DNA from: Alviniconcha marisindica
Lineage: Eukaryota; Mollusca; Gastropoda; Provannidae
Assembly (NCBI GenBank): GCA_018857735.1
Contig: JABMCL010001849.1
Location: 319,001 to 383,000, forward strand
Direction: 5' to 3'
Length of the DNA stretch: 64,000 bases
In this document: one piece after another, positions 1 to 26,522 of the stretch
How the letters are laid out: the number at the start of each line of letters is the position of its first letter
Numbering within the stretch: position 1 is the stretch's first letter
Translations under genes and position numbers: made by a program
Notes under the pieces: model-generated
Seen by the model: the letters and a program-made list of their open reading frames with translations, nothing else
Told to the model about the DNA's origin: nothing
The model's database searches: none

Positions 1-309
1 AGAAGGCAATTCAAAATGTTTCCATGAAAAGGGAGAGGAACAGGAATAGAAGAAAATGCTTCATAAGTTCACTAGTTCACTCACAGAGCCCAGTCAACTT
101 TGAAGGCCGTGTCAGGTCTAAACACAAATCATCAGGTCACAAGTGTCCAGCAGAACTAAAAGGCTCATTTAAAGTCCTTGAAACTTCAAAACATATGCAC
201 AGGAAATAATAATAATCATTTTGAAAAAAGAAAATTGTTTAAATACTCATTAACATCCTGAGTTAGTATTAAATTATTATGAATTATTATGATCATACTA
301 TGATTTCAG

Positions 310-3300
310 GTGGTCCAGGTAGAGTTTGAGGCAAGACCACCTGAGGGCAGTGACTACCATGGAATTCGCATTCTCCTTCAGCAGGTAAGTTGCAGCATAT
401 ATTATATAATACATTCTTGTTATTTTATTGGTTTGTACAATGTATTTTATTATAATATATGTATAGGTAATTGATGACATAATGTGTTTAAGCTAGGGTT
501 TTAATTTGTGCATGTTGTAATTTGTACTCATGTGTGCGGGCACCCATGTGGATGTGTGATTGGGTGGGTGTGTACATTATACACATGTATACTATTACTA
601 GAATGGTCCAGTGGACAAGACTGTCCAACCCATATAAAGACTTTAATTATTATTATTAGATAATTAGTATGGCTGTGAATGGGGATAGCTCAGTGGTTAG
701 ACTTATAGCGCCGGACTTGTGATTGAAAGTTCACAGGTTTGAATCCCTGCAGGAGTGGCGGGCGAATTTTCTTCTCCAGGGTCAACTATCTGTCCACCAT
801 CTGTGCTGACTCTTATTTCAGTATCTGTTCCACCCCCTGTGTTACCGCAGTAGCATGTAAAAGATCCCGGTCATTCTGGCAGAAGTGCAGGTGGCTGGTT
901 ACAGCTAAACACGCATACACCTTACGTATGTGGCTTTGCATGAAGTGACATGGTGCATGGTTGTATGGTGTACTCAAAACATGCCGAGACGGCAGCAGTT
1001 TCATGTGGCACCAGCCATGCCAGCGCTGTAAGTACACCACTTCAGTGGATATTTAAAAATGCACTATAAAAAGCTATTCACTCATGTAGAATCACATGCA
1101 AGCGCAGTGAGTCTGCTCGAGAGCAGAGAATAGCGGTCTGCAATGTCAGAAATCTGTATTATCCAGCAGTTACACAAGATGATTTACTTAGTGATCTGTT
1201 TTATAAATTTTATACAGATGCCCATTTAAGTTTCAAAGCCAAAGGGACTATCCTACTCTGTTCTCAAACAATGTTTTTCCCAACACAACTGGCAAGAGAT
1301 CAAGGGAGCTTTTTTTCTTTCTCTCCTCTTTTAGTTTTACTGTTTAATTTTTTAGGTTTAACTCTTGGCATGGACAATGTGATATTAATGTTCCTTGATG
1401 CAATGATGTATCAAAATTTAGGTTCATTCTCACCAGCTGTCTGAACTCTCAAGGTGGTGATTGTACCATGGAATTTGGAAATGATCATGCAAACCATGGT
1501 AATGATAGTTACTGTGTAGTTCTTCCGGGTATGATCTATATAATTTTATAAAGTACATTTCAGGTTGTGGATGCAGATTATACTTGATGACAGTGACTGT
1601 TGTTGTGTGTGTGTGTGTTGAATACTAACAAGAGAAGTTCAGATATATATTTTACAAACAATATTTGGGCAAACAAAAAAGAAAAAAGATTAAATATATT
1701 CCAGACATTGATTGACTGAAACTACTAATTACTAAAAGTGAAATCTTCGCAATGGTGAATTATTTTTTGTTTTGTTTCAGTTGTTCCTCACATCCAACAT
1801 CAACATTGGAGACTTGGCAGACATCATCATTTCTCAGAACTATGTTGGAAATGTGCTAAAGGTATTCATCAGGTTATTTGCACTCATCAGTAATTTCTGG
1901 AGTCTGTCAGCCTAGAGTGTGTCACTACTGTGCACCAAGAAATGGAAGAGAAAAAGGACAGGAAAAAGAAAAAAAGAAAAAAAAGAACAGTGTTATTGTT
2001 AGTCCACAACACTGAAACCAGGCAGTGGTCATTCTCAGTTTAGCAACCAGTGCTGTGCCTTTACATCAGTGTAGCTTGAGTACAAGAGTTTGACTTGTCC
2101 CTTTTCTCTTTTCTTTTTTCAAGAAAAGATGATGATGAACACAAGAAGAGGATGATCTTGTGCTGTGACAACTTGTAGGTTTGAGAGAACAAACATCCAG
2201 TAAAAGACACTGAAAGAGAAATGGTGGGGAAAAATCAAGTGTCTTGCATTGGTTTTGCTGAGGAGATATTTGGTAATAAGTGTGCAACATTGGCCTGGAA
2301 CTGATTATGTTTATAATGTGGACTGATCAGATGACTGCAGTGTGAACTGATGTTCTGTTTGTGTGTGGACATGCAGCAAGTCGATGTGGAAGATGATGAT
2401 GATGACGCCATGGATGATGACAGTGGGGACACAGTGTTGGGGGTTGTCACTGTCATCAATATCTCCGACAGACAGGTACTGTATCAACTATGTATTTTTT
2501 TTAGTTATTATGTGGTGTTTATTAAATATTATTTTTGTAGCTGTTGCTCATAGACTGATACTTGATACACAAACAATGAACAATATTGGCATGGTTGTTT
2601 TCAGTTGTTTACACATGATAAACATACTAAACTATGATGTATCATGTGTCAGATCAGTTGTTTACACATGATAAACATACTGAACTATGATGTATCATGT
2701 GTCAAATGCTTTTCATCCCTTTGGTAATGATAGTCAGATAAAAAATACAGCTTTCTTATTTTATTTATCTGTTTTGCATGTGGTGGTGGTGGGTTGTTTT
2801 TTTTGTTTTTTTTTGGGGGGGGGGGAGTTATGCTTGTATGTAAGTGTTTGTAGTGTTGTTGCTGTAACATTTTGTATGCTTCATGTTACTGTTCAGTATT
2901 TAAGTCAGTGGAACATAGCTTTTCTTGTTTGAAATGTTACCAAGCGCAAAGCTTAAGCTGTATCTTCAGTTTTCTATCCCTTGTGCGCAGAGCACCAGTG
3001 CTTGCATCAGGCAGCTGGTCACAATGGTGATGTCTCGGTGCGAATCGGCAGAAACGGCAAAGGCAGGCAGAGTGAAGGCTATTTTGAGCAGTCCCAACGA
3101 ACAAGTGGGCTTCCTCCTGAATGAGAGATACATCAACATCCCCCCTCAGATCTGTGTGCCATCCTTCAAGTCACTCAAGTGAGAATTTTGCAGGGGGGTG
3201 TACATACATGATCGGATGTTTGTTTGTCAGTGTTCCTCAGCTAAAACCCTGAGGTCAGCTGGTGCTTGGTGAGACAGTAGTGTGTGCAACCATTTCCTCA

Positions 3301-6300
3301 CACCTGTACATACTGTTGTACACACAGGTGCAGTCTTACCCACCACTCCAACAGCTCAAGTGAGAGTATTTTTTTTTGGGGGGGGTTGTACATACATGGT
3401 TGGATGTTTCTTTGTCAGTGTTCCTCAGCTAAAACCCTGAGGTTCAGCTGGTACTGGGTGAGAAGGTAGTGTGTGCAACCATTTCCCCATGTGTGTGTGC
3501 TGTTGTACACTCCAGCAGCTGCACTTGAGCTTCAGACATTTCAGTAATGGACTTTGTGATATAATGAAGACTACTATAGCTGGACTTTGTCATATAATGA
3601 AGACTACTATAGCTGGACTTTGTCATATAATGAAGACTACTATAGTTGGACTTTGTCATACAATGAAGACTACTATAGCTGGACTTTGTGATATAATGAA
3701 GACTACTATAGCTGGACTTTGTCATATAATGAAGACTACTATAGCTGGACTTTGTCATATAATGAAGACTACTATAGTTGGACTTTGTCATACAATGAAG
3801 ACTACTATAGCTGGACTTTGTCATATAATGAAGACTACTATAGTTGGACTTTGTCATATAATGAAGACTACTATAGCTGGACTTTGTCATATAATGAAGA
3901 CTACTATAGCTGAAAGTAATCCTGTTAATAAAAATGTTGCTATAGCCTCAGTGTTCTGGCTAGAGGCCAAAAATGACACTGTAACTGTAAGCAGATTGAC
4001 CTCCAGGGCCAATACCTATCACAACTACTGTATGTATGTATGTATTTGTAATTTGTGTGTGTGTGGTGGGGGGGGGGGGGTGCATATGCATGCAGTTATG
4101 TGCACATGTGCTCATGTGTACATGTGATTAATGCCCACTGGCGCATCTTTAAGCCTTTGTAAGCACCCTAGGCTCATACAAGATGGGGTGCCATAAATAA
4201 AATTTTATTATTATTATCACTAATACACAATTAGTATGTGTTGTTATGCATAGAGCTAGCGCTCATCAGAATGTTCACCGTGCAGCTGTAATGCATTGTT
4301 GGTGTTTTTACTGTAGAGCCCTGGCAAGTTTAAGATACTTGCATCCCTTTTAAGTAAGCATGTTAGGGTAATAGTAAGAAGAAGAAAAAATTCCCAATAT
4401 TTATATATCATATACAAATATGAAAAAAGGTGTTGGAGCATTGTTCTGCGCAAAGGTTAATAACAAAAGATAGAGAACTGAACATCTAAAAGCACAGAGT
4501 TCTGTCAATATGCTAGTTATCCAGTCCTCTTGTATCATTAAAATAACAACAGGTATCAGAGTCGGTAGCAGGAACCTTCAAAATTAATCAGTAAGAATTA
4601 GTGTGGTGTTCACTTAAAAAGAAAAATCTTTGCAAAAAATGTGAGTTCTTTGCGATGCTGATTGTCATGGCTGGAGTGAGATGACATGTATGAGTGGCGA
4701 AAATAGTTATGCAAAACTTTGAGTGGTGAAAAAAGTTGTGAGGGGGAAAAGGGGGCAAACTGAATTTTTTTGCACAGCTAACAGGGAGCGAAGAACTGTC
4801 TCAAGGCTGACACCCTGCCACTTTATCCTGTTGAAACCATACTGACTTCAACATGCTTTGTGCCTTGGTGAACATTCCGCTGAAGTATGTATACCTGTAC
4901 CGACTACTAATACTATCTTACTATTATGACATTTTATGAAAGCCTGTTCACCAGTGTAGTCTCTTTTGTTTCCAAATTCCAGGCAAGATGTGGAAAAAGC
5001 TTGTCGGAAGAAGATGAACTACAATTTCACACACTTCCTGATGCTGTGCAAGACATATCACTCTGACAAGGATCCAAAGGTCAACATCTACACCAATGGG
5101 GAGGAGGAACTCATAGCTGAGGTACAGTCACTCAAGTTTAAAGTGCTGTAGCTGGCTGGCAAAGGCTGTGGGCACTGTGAGGTTACACTTACAGCTTTTA
5201 ACCCTGGGTTGGCTTGCAGCATCTCCTCCTCTCCTTAGTCCAAAGGTTGGGGGCTCTGCATGAGATGAAAAACAGATCCTGGAGGCTTGCAGGCTTGCAT
5301 GCTGTAACGGTCCCACAGCAACATGTGCCCAGGATAAATTATGTAAAGATTCTGTGAGCATTATCAACTAGCAAATAGACCAGATAGCATGACTGTGGCT
5401 ATTGAATTCTGTATCAAACTCCTGCAGAACAAAAAACAAACAGACGCCATTCTTCCCAAGAACAATCCCAGACTGGAATAGACTGCCTCAAGAGCTTGTG
5501 GTGGCCGCCACCCTGGACAGCTTCAAATCTGGGCTTGCCTCCCCCCTTCCCCCACGGCCTCGGATCCATACAGCCATGCATCCTTACGTATGCACTTTCT
5601 TACAGCAAACCACCTCGCATATGTCAGAATCTTCAACATATTGAAGTTGTACATTTAACTGGAAGTAGAAGCGTGGCTGTGTGTGGTGGCAGTGTGTGTT
5701 CATATGTCCAAACCAGACTTCCAACATTTAACTGGAAGAAGAAGCATTGCTGTGTGGTGGCAGTGTGTGTTCATGTGTCCAAACCAGACTGCTCCAACAT
5801 TTAACTGGAAGAAGAAGCATTGCTGTGTGGTGGCAGTGTGTGTTCATGTGTCCAAACCAGACTGCTCCAACCACAAGGGGCAGTGTTTGTGTCGTAGGCC
5901 TTGCTCCGCTTCACACAGCTGGGAGGGTGCTTGAATTTGCTGTCTACTGCCACACTGTGGAAAATGGTATTATGTAGGGACAGATCACAGACACTTGCAA
6001 GCTAATAATATTGTTTCCTTCTTCAGAAAGTTTTCCAATTTCCCACAGGAAAATCCATGAAAAGATGGGGGATTTGGTAATAATGAGATAATGTAATATT
6101 TGTGTAAGTGATCATGTCATATAAAATGTAGTATACTAAAAAAACAGCAACAACCAGGGAGTGCAGAACACCAAGCTCTGTGAATCAGTTGCGAGTGATT
6201 TGCAGTTGATCCAACGTCAATCAGTGTGGGGAAATAGCCCACTTTTGAAACTGAGTAGACTTAAACATCCCACTTTTGAAACTGAGTAGACTTAAACATC

Positions 6301-6738
6301 CCCCCACCTCTGCTTGTTATCAGAGTTAGGAGAAGAAAGACAAACAGAGCAAGATGGAAAACTACATTATGTATACATGCAGAAAACAGTCTTCAAAGCC
6401 ACAAAACATGAGGGTCTTTTCCAAATTCTGAAGTAAAGTCTTTCAAATTTTGTCTAATGGTAACTTACATTGATCGAAATCAGGGGTTAAGTTATATATA
6501 TCTGTGTGCATGTTTCAGTTACCATGACCGGAGTAGCATGCAAGAAAAAGTGAACGAAGTTTTGTTGTTTCAGATGAGCGACATACAGGTGACATGGTCA
6601 GTGGCTGACCAGCGTGATGGTATTGTAGAAGGTCGATGGGATGAAGATGGAATGGATGCCACCCGCACCCTGCTGCTCTTTTCTGCCGACAAACTCGACT
6701 CCATCATCAGCAAACTGGAGTCAGAGCTGGCAACTTGA
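310..6738 (+). CDS. BCCIP: BCCIP homologue, C-terminal six exons (5' end outside window)
   Basis: Coding exons by GT-AG junctions and unbroken frame: 310-384, 1781-1861, 2377-2475, 2991-3178, 4983-5121 and 6574-6738 (stop TGA 6736-6738). Together they encode 248 residues. The order of conserved blocks matches BCCIP/Bcp1: EFEARPPEGSDYHGIRILLQ, then LADIIISQNYVGNVLK, then an acidic stretch VEDDDDDAMDDD, then the block NERYINIPPQI, then EEEL, and finally WSVADQRDGIVEGRWDEDG near the end. Vertebrate BCCIP is about 314 aa, so roughly 65 N-terminal residues lie upstream of the window. The family is known for binding BRCA2 and p21; yeast Bcp1 chaperones ribosomal protein uL14 and acts in nuclear export. 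The acidic linker is typical of the family. The intron after exon 4 holds a duplicated donor segment and a 33-bp minisatellite. All junctions are canonical. The identity is firm; exact splice sites are predictions. Confidence 0.94.
385..1780. other. BCCIP intron containing a SINE
   Basis: This intron between the first two visible BCCIP exons has a donor GTAAGT at 385 and a T-rich acceptor ending at 1780. Apart from the SINE at about 676-1135 and a short GT run near 1601-1619, I see no coding potential or other structure in it. The 309 bases before the first visible exon are also intronic and otherwise featureless. Confidence 0.8.
676..1135 (+). mobile_element. tRNA-derived SINE, copy 1
   Basis: The head resembles a tRNA gene with a split pol III promoter: A box TAGCTCAGTGGTTAG at 686-700 and B box GGTTTGAATCC at 736-746. 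It is followed by a long non-tRNA body that is shared, almost collinearly, with the element at 47692-49045 (shared marks: TTTTCTTCTCCAG, AAAGATCC, CTTACGTATGTGGCTTTG). The 3' part contains one copy of the segment GTAGAATCACATG that forms a minisatellite in copy 2. Mollusc genomes carry many tRNA-derived SINE families with conserved central domains; the family name cannot be assigned here. The tRNA part is not a functional tRNA because the stems are degenerate. Confidence 0.85.
3168..3538. repeat. Two-copy direct duplication covering BCCIP exon-4 donor
   Basis: The segment CTCAAGTGAGA that forms the exon-4 3' edge and donor (exon ends 3178) reappears at about 3355. In both places it is followed by a G-run, then GTACATACATG, GGATGTTT, TTTGTCAGTGTTCCTCAGCT, AAAACCCTGAGG and TGTGTGCAACCATTTCC. 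The unit is about 180 bp. The second copy lies wholly within the intron and keeps a GTGAGA donor-like site. Confidence 0.85.
3548..3913. repeat. 33-bp minisatellite, about 11 copies, BCCIP intron
   Basis: The unit runs ACTTTGTCATATAATGAAGA then CTACTATAGCTGG, repeating every 33 bp (ACTTTG at 3551, 3584 and so on). The copies differ at only a few positions. Because 33 is a multiple of three, long open frames appear on both strands; these are by-products of the repeat, not genes. Confidence 0.97.
5402..5560 (+). mobile_element. Non-LTR retrotransposon fragment, 3' end of ORF2
   Basis: The + frame from 5402 carries TPFFPRTIPDWNRLP followed by LDSFKSGLAS. This is the highly conserved C-terminal signature found after the reverse transcriptase domain in CR1/L2/Jockey-type LINE proteins (FFPRTIxxWNxLP...SLxxFKxxL). 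No reverse transcriptase core is present in the 300 bases upstream, so it is a 5'-truncated remnant. It sits in the BCCIP intron before the last exon. Confidence 0.8.
5651..5873. repeat. 73-bp tandem repeat, three copies
   Basis: ACATTTAACTGGAAG recurs at about 5651, 5724 and 5797, each followed by a GTGGTGGCAGTGTGTGTTCA block and CCAAACCAGACT. The second and third copies are nearly identical. It lies just downstream of the LINE fragment in the last BCCIP intron. Confidence 0.93.
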
Positions 6739-6745
6739 GTCCTTG

Positions 6746-6751
6746 AATAAA
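6746..6751 (+). promoter_or_regulatory. BCCIP polyadenylation signal
   Basis: AATAAA lies only 8 bases after the BCCIP stop codon (6736-6738), with GT/T-rich sequence from about 6798. If used, the 3' UTR would be about 25-35 nt, which is unusually short. No other AATAAA is seen in the next few hundred bases. Confidence 0.7.
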
Positions 6752-7516
6752 CTTTGTACGCATAAAATGTATGAGCCTTGCTTCTTTGACAGGTTCAGTA
6801 TGTGTGTGTGTGTGTGCATATGTGTGTGTGTGTGTGCATATGTGTGTTTGGTAGGTTGGTGTTAGGGGGCTACAGAATATAACATCCACATCATTAGTTG
6901 TGTTTTTTATTTCAGGGCCAGAACTTAGAAGACATTGTTTTCATGTTGTGCTGCTAATGACTACAACAATTGCTTGGAAAGTCTGCCAGGCTTAAAGCCT
7001 TGGTTCCTGAAGGTATACATTCAAGCTGTGAAAATTTGCACATGCACACTCGCGTCAATCTTAGTTTGGGCAAAGGGGCGGGGCTTTGAGGGGCATAAAT
7101 CATAAACAGAAAGACGCAGTTCAGCAACTGTTTGAAAGTAACAGCTGGCCTTGGAATGTTGAAGTGACCAATGTATGTGAAACTAAAAGCACAGTACTGT
7201 CCATTTGTTTTCAAATTGTCCTTGCTTCAAGGCTTTTGAGTCTTGAAATAAGACAAAGTTCACTTTCATCAACAAGATGATTTAGCAGATAGAAATTTGA
7301 GAGTGAATTTTGTGCCAAATGTCATGTTCAAGTGATGGTCTGATTTCGAGATATTTGTGAAAAACCAGCAGCAATGTGAGCCTGTCATACTTTGAAGAGA
7401 ATTTGTTTAAAATTTCTGGCCCACTATTTATAGGCAGGCCAACCCTACGTTTAGCAGGGGGAACGTATATGGAATTGTCTCATTGAAGTTTCAGTTGAAT
7501 ACACTTGAAAACACTT

Positions 7517-7620
7517 TCATCAATCTTCATGTTAGTCAAAGCATTTTTAATTTCCTGACCAAAATAAGCTGTCTTGGTCAGGAAATTAAAAATGCTTCAA
7601 CTAACACAAGGATTGACTTA
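7517..7620. repeat. Foldback inverted repeat
   Basis: Left arm 7530-7560 and right arm 7576-7606 pair over 31 bp with two mismatches (core AGCATTTTTAATTTCCTGAC), around a 15-nt spacer. Weaker complementarity continues outward (CAATC... / ...GGATTG) to roughly 7490-7630. It resembles a small foldback transposon remnant (MITE-like). No transposase is present. Confidence 0.85.
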
Positions 7621-8787
7621 AGCATTCAACTAATTTTAAATGGATACGTCAAAAACGTGTAAGTTTCGGCTAAGTCACACATGTTTTCTCAATGGGATAT
7701 TTTGAAGCCACGGTGAAGCATTTCAATTCCATTTTTTTGATGAATGCTCCCAAATTCCTGACCCAGGTGATAATGTGGCTGCTGCTACTGCTGTTTCCAG
7801 TAGCTGGAACAAACTTCTGTGAAAAAAAAATCATTTTCAGAAATCTTTCTTGGCACTTTGAATGAGTAATTCATGTGCACTAACATCGTCACAGGACTCT
7901 GTTCCAAGTTGCTAAAACAGCAGCCAGAATAAACTCATAAATCGTGTTTTAACTGATAGCACTGGTTGACCTTTGTCTCACATGTCCTATTTTTATGTTT
8001 TTGCTGTTAAAGCTTGTTGAAGGATTTTTAGTTCCTATGCTTATTTCAAAAATAGTTCTGCTAGACATCAATGGAACTTTATTTCGCATTGTTTTTCACC
8101 TATGTAAGCAACTGATTTAATTAACTAAGTCATTACTCAGTTCATATTTTATGTCATGGCACTTCTTTTAAAATGCGTATCGGTTCATGTATACTCTGTG
8201 CTAATGTCATTTTTCTTGATTGCACCATTGTTCCAAACAGGTGCAGTATGTACCACGTTAGTCATTGTTGCATTAATTTTCATGTAATGGTAGGTTGTTG
8301 TTTTTTCAAATGTCTTCAGCTCTGTACCAAACTGTGTGCTAATGTTGATTATTAATTAATTTCTATATGTTCAAAAAAGGTAGAATATGAAGAAAAAAAC
8401 AACCTGAGCTGTCATCATCTGTGGTTTGGTTGTGTACATATATCCAAATGCATCAGTTGTAACTTGAAAACATGTTTGGTATTAAATAATCTGGCACAAA
8501 AACAAATTTTATGCAGGCTGTCAGATGTGCGCGCATGGAGACAGACAGACATTAAGAGAGAGGGGGAGGCTTCATTCAGCACAGTTCTTGAACTGGCATG
8601 TAACAATGTAGTTATCACTCAGTATCACACAGACACACAAAATTCAGTTGAGTTTTCTATGTCACTGGTTTCACATGCTTATATTGTATGTGCTTGGCTC
8701 TTTTGATGACATCATTGCAGAAACAACAAAAGCTATAATTACTGGCATCAGCTCTTGTTTCTCCAAAGTGATGATTCATAATCAATG

Positions 8788-8860
8788 ATAATAATAATGG
8801 GTACTTAGAGCACCTAGCCCGTACTGGTCCTTTGCACTACAAATTCTTTACACATATTTA
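8788..8860 (+). repeat. Interspersed repeat fragment (copy 1 of 2 in window)
   Basis: The string TACTTAGAGCACCTAGCCC, followed by a GTACTGGTCC block and ATTCTTTACACATATT, matches the reverse complement of 28486-28552 (TTAGGGCCAGTGCGGGTTAG and AGGCGCTCTAAGTA). Both begin with an ATAATAAT run. This is probably the 3' tail of a dispersed retroelement. Confidence 0.7.
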
Positions 8861-9277
8861 TATTGACAACAAAGATTTAATGCACTCATACCGCAGGGCT
8901 TTTCAGTATTCATAGCAATCATCACAGCATACTTTATGTCACTTAAACCTCTCAAAACATGTCCATTTAGTAATTACAAGTGTGTAATAATTTCACTTGC
9001 ATGGTTTACAGCTTGTCATGTCCCTGGCCTCTGCCACTCAGTAGTGAACCACCACAGCAGCATAATATTGGGAGTTTTTGTAGCTATAGCTCAGTCTTGC
9101 CAAGCCATATGACATAACACAGCACTTGTATTCTACCAGCTTTTTGTATTCTGGGTGAAACATTTGAATGAAAACAATAATTAGCAAGATGCTTGGGTTT
9201 TACTGGGCTAAAAAATGCAACGCTGCTCCCCTTTACCCCTTCCTGGCGCTCCCTAAAAACTGCTTTGTGACATCTGA

Positions 9278-9352
9278 AAAGCTTTTGCTACACCATTGTT
9301 GTTTTTGTGGGTCCCCCACCCACAAAAACAACAATGGTGTAGCAAAAGCTTT
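9278..9352. repeat. Perfect 34-bp palindromic hairpin
   Basis: Arms 9278-9311 and 9319-9352 are exact reverse complements over 34 bp, with a 7-nt spacer at 9312-9318. The arm starts AAAGCTTTTGCTACACCATT and ends TTTTTGTGGG. No mismatch is visible. It could be a recent local inverted duplication, a foldback element, or a hairpin-RNA source. Confidence 0.95.
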
Positions 9353-9947
9353 GTGTATCATTCAGGGGCATTATCAGGGATAATAATAATGTACTCTTTT
9401 TATGTGCTGGGCTATTTCTCCAAACTGGAGCACATAGCCCATTACAATACCCCGAACCAAAACGCCAAATTTCCACAAGCGTGTGCGCGCACACACACAC
9501 ACACACAGTAAATAGGATAGCTTGAAGAGGTGAAATTTCAAATATGATTTGAAAGATGCGAGTGTGATACGGTTTATAACTGCCAGGGATACTCAGTTCT
9601 AGACAGACGGTGCAGCATAAGAAAAATACACCTGACGAAGCGAGTGCGTGCGCCCAGAGGAAACATTGCACATGTCTGCACAATTATTTATGGGGGGGGG
9701 GGGGGGGGGCTATGCGTATCTTCGAGTGGCCCATCCGGGACCAGTATATCCTATGAGCTATCGGGAACCAGATTGCGAGTGGCCCAACTGGGAAGAAAGT
9801 TTTGAAATTGAAGTACTCTCCCTTGACTTACCATAGTCAAAAATAGATTCAAACTTCCCAGCATTCCCAACAATAATTATGCAGACACTGTGTAGCGGAT
9901 ACTGTAATTGGAGGTAAACTTCGACATTTTCAATGCAACCAGCAGAC

Positions 9948-25213
<15,266 letters not shown>

Positions 25214-26035
25214 ACGCTTCAGACCAACCCTGTGACAGCTGGTCACCACCAGTCACCTCACAACAGCAGCGCAGACAGCTAACTGTTCCAGGCCAGGCGT
25301 CAGATGCTGCTAACCTGTTTGCTGCCAGACCAAGCAGGGTCTTTGTTGTACTGTTCATCCCGTCACTGAAACTCACTGCATCAGCCTGAACTGCCTGGGG
25401 TCACAGAAAGTGTGGTGAAGACTTTTCCACCCTACTGCTTGGCGGTCTGTGAGCGGCTTTGCTAAAGTGTCTTTTGATTGTTCACTGTGGAGTACCTGCC
25501 TGAGTCACTGTACGCCTGTCAAGGGATGCCTGCTTTGTGCAGGGTGTGCATCCCTTGATAGACGCAGATCCTGCGTTGCAACCGTCATGGCACTTTCGCT
25601 GCTTTTCCTCAAGAACTCATCTTTCTGTTGTGTCTCAAGAAGCTACTCTGTGAGAGAAAAAAGATCGGAACAAATGGGGGAGAAAAGCCTGTTTGTTCAT
25701 AAAGTGTTTCTTACTCATAGCTGTAGCCAGCTAGACAAAAGGCTACACTGAAATGGTGTTAAAATGTTTATTGTGGGTGTAACCAAATGGGATGGGGGGA
25801 TTACACTGATTGTCGTGGATGTAACCAACTGGGAGGGAAGGGGACAAGCAAATATTGTTCCTCCTTGACATACATGTTTATTGTTGGTGTAAATGGTAAC
25901 GTTGGTGTTAGGATACTGTGTAAGCTACTAGACGGATGATGTTTGCATGTGTGTGCGTGTGGAGGGTCTGTTCTTGCCCTCTGTTTTGTCAGCTTAATAG
26001 GCATGTGAAATAAACACTTTTATTGAAGGCAATTG
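25214..26035 (+). promoter_or_regulatory. DHX15 3' UTR with polyadenylation signal
   Basis: The UTR runs from the stop at 25211-25213 to AATAAA at 26009-26014; the cleavage site is predicted near 26035. A second AATAAA is near 26130. The UTR includes an 11-bp stem hairpin (TCAAGGGATGC at 25519-25529 with its exact complement at 25548-25558). It also has two related GGTGTAACCAA / GATGTAACCAA segments at about 25775-25835. Confidence 0.75.
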
Positions 26036-26289
26036 CTGCAAACTGTTTTTGATGTGTCTTTATTATTGACTATTTCACATTTATCCTCATTAAGGAAGAC
26101 TGTTAGACATTTTGTCAGTTACTGTATGTAATAAACAATGTGCTTCAGTTTTAATTCCTATGCTTTGTTAAATTCCATTTTAACCTTGGTTTAAAAAATG
26201 TTTTTTTACTGATTTATTTGGAGGGTGGTCATGCGGAAAACACTAAAATAAAATAAAAAGTTATTTGAGAACATCCTGCATGAAAGAGT

Positions 26290-26522
26290 GGCACAAACAT
26301 CAGCTTTCTGCACCTACAGGCATTATTTAAAATCACATCAATAGTAAGTGATATGAAACCAGAAGCAAAACATGCTTGCAAAAAATAGGGATAAGTCACT
26401 TCAACGTCAGCTTTCTGCACCCACAACCATTATTTAAGATCACATTAATAGTAAGCGTATGAAACTAGAAGCATATCACACTTACAAAAAAAGAGGGATA
26501 AGTCACTTCAACACCCTGGTGT
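26290..26522. repeat. Direct repeat of about 117 bp, two copies
   Basis: CGTCAGCTTTCTGCACC... and ACATCAGCTTTCTGCACC... start two consecutive copies. They share CATTATTTAA, ATCACAT, AATAGTAAG, TATGAAAC, AGAAGCA and GGGATAAGTCACTTCAAC. Copy 1 is about 26290-26405 and copy 2 about 26406-26522. No coding content is seen. Confidence 0.85.

Larger units (their letters stand above)
6752..9947. other. Intergenic region between BCCIP and DHX15
   Basis: No convincing coding exon was found. The stretch contains the foldback at 7517-7620, an interspersed repeat at 8788-8860, a perfect hairpin at 9278-9352, a repeat tail at 9383-9455, a CA run near 9488 and a G-run at about 9692-9709. The final 100 bases before 9948 should contain the DHX15 promoter and 5' UTR; a possible inverted CCAAT (ATTGG) is at about 9908, but no TATA box is obvious. 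Confidence 0.7.

Noticed and set aside
676..752. Possible tRNA gene
   Set aside because: A and B boxes are present but the stems do not pair well, and the sequence continues into a repeated body, so it is the head of a SINE.
3444..4127. ORFs on both strands with an 11-residue repeat
   Set aside because: Created by a 33-bp minisatellite inside a BCCIP intron; no splice or start context.
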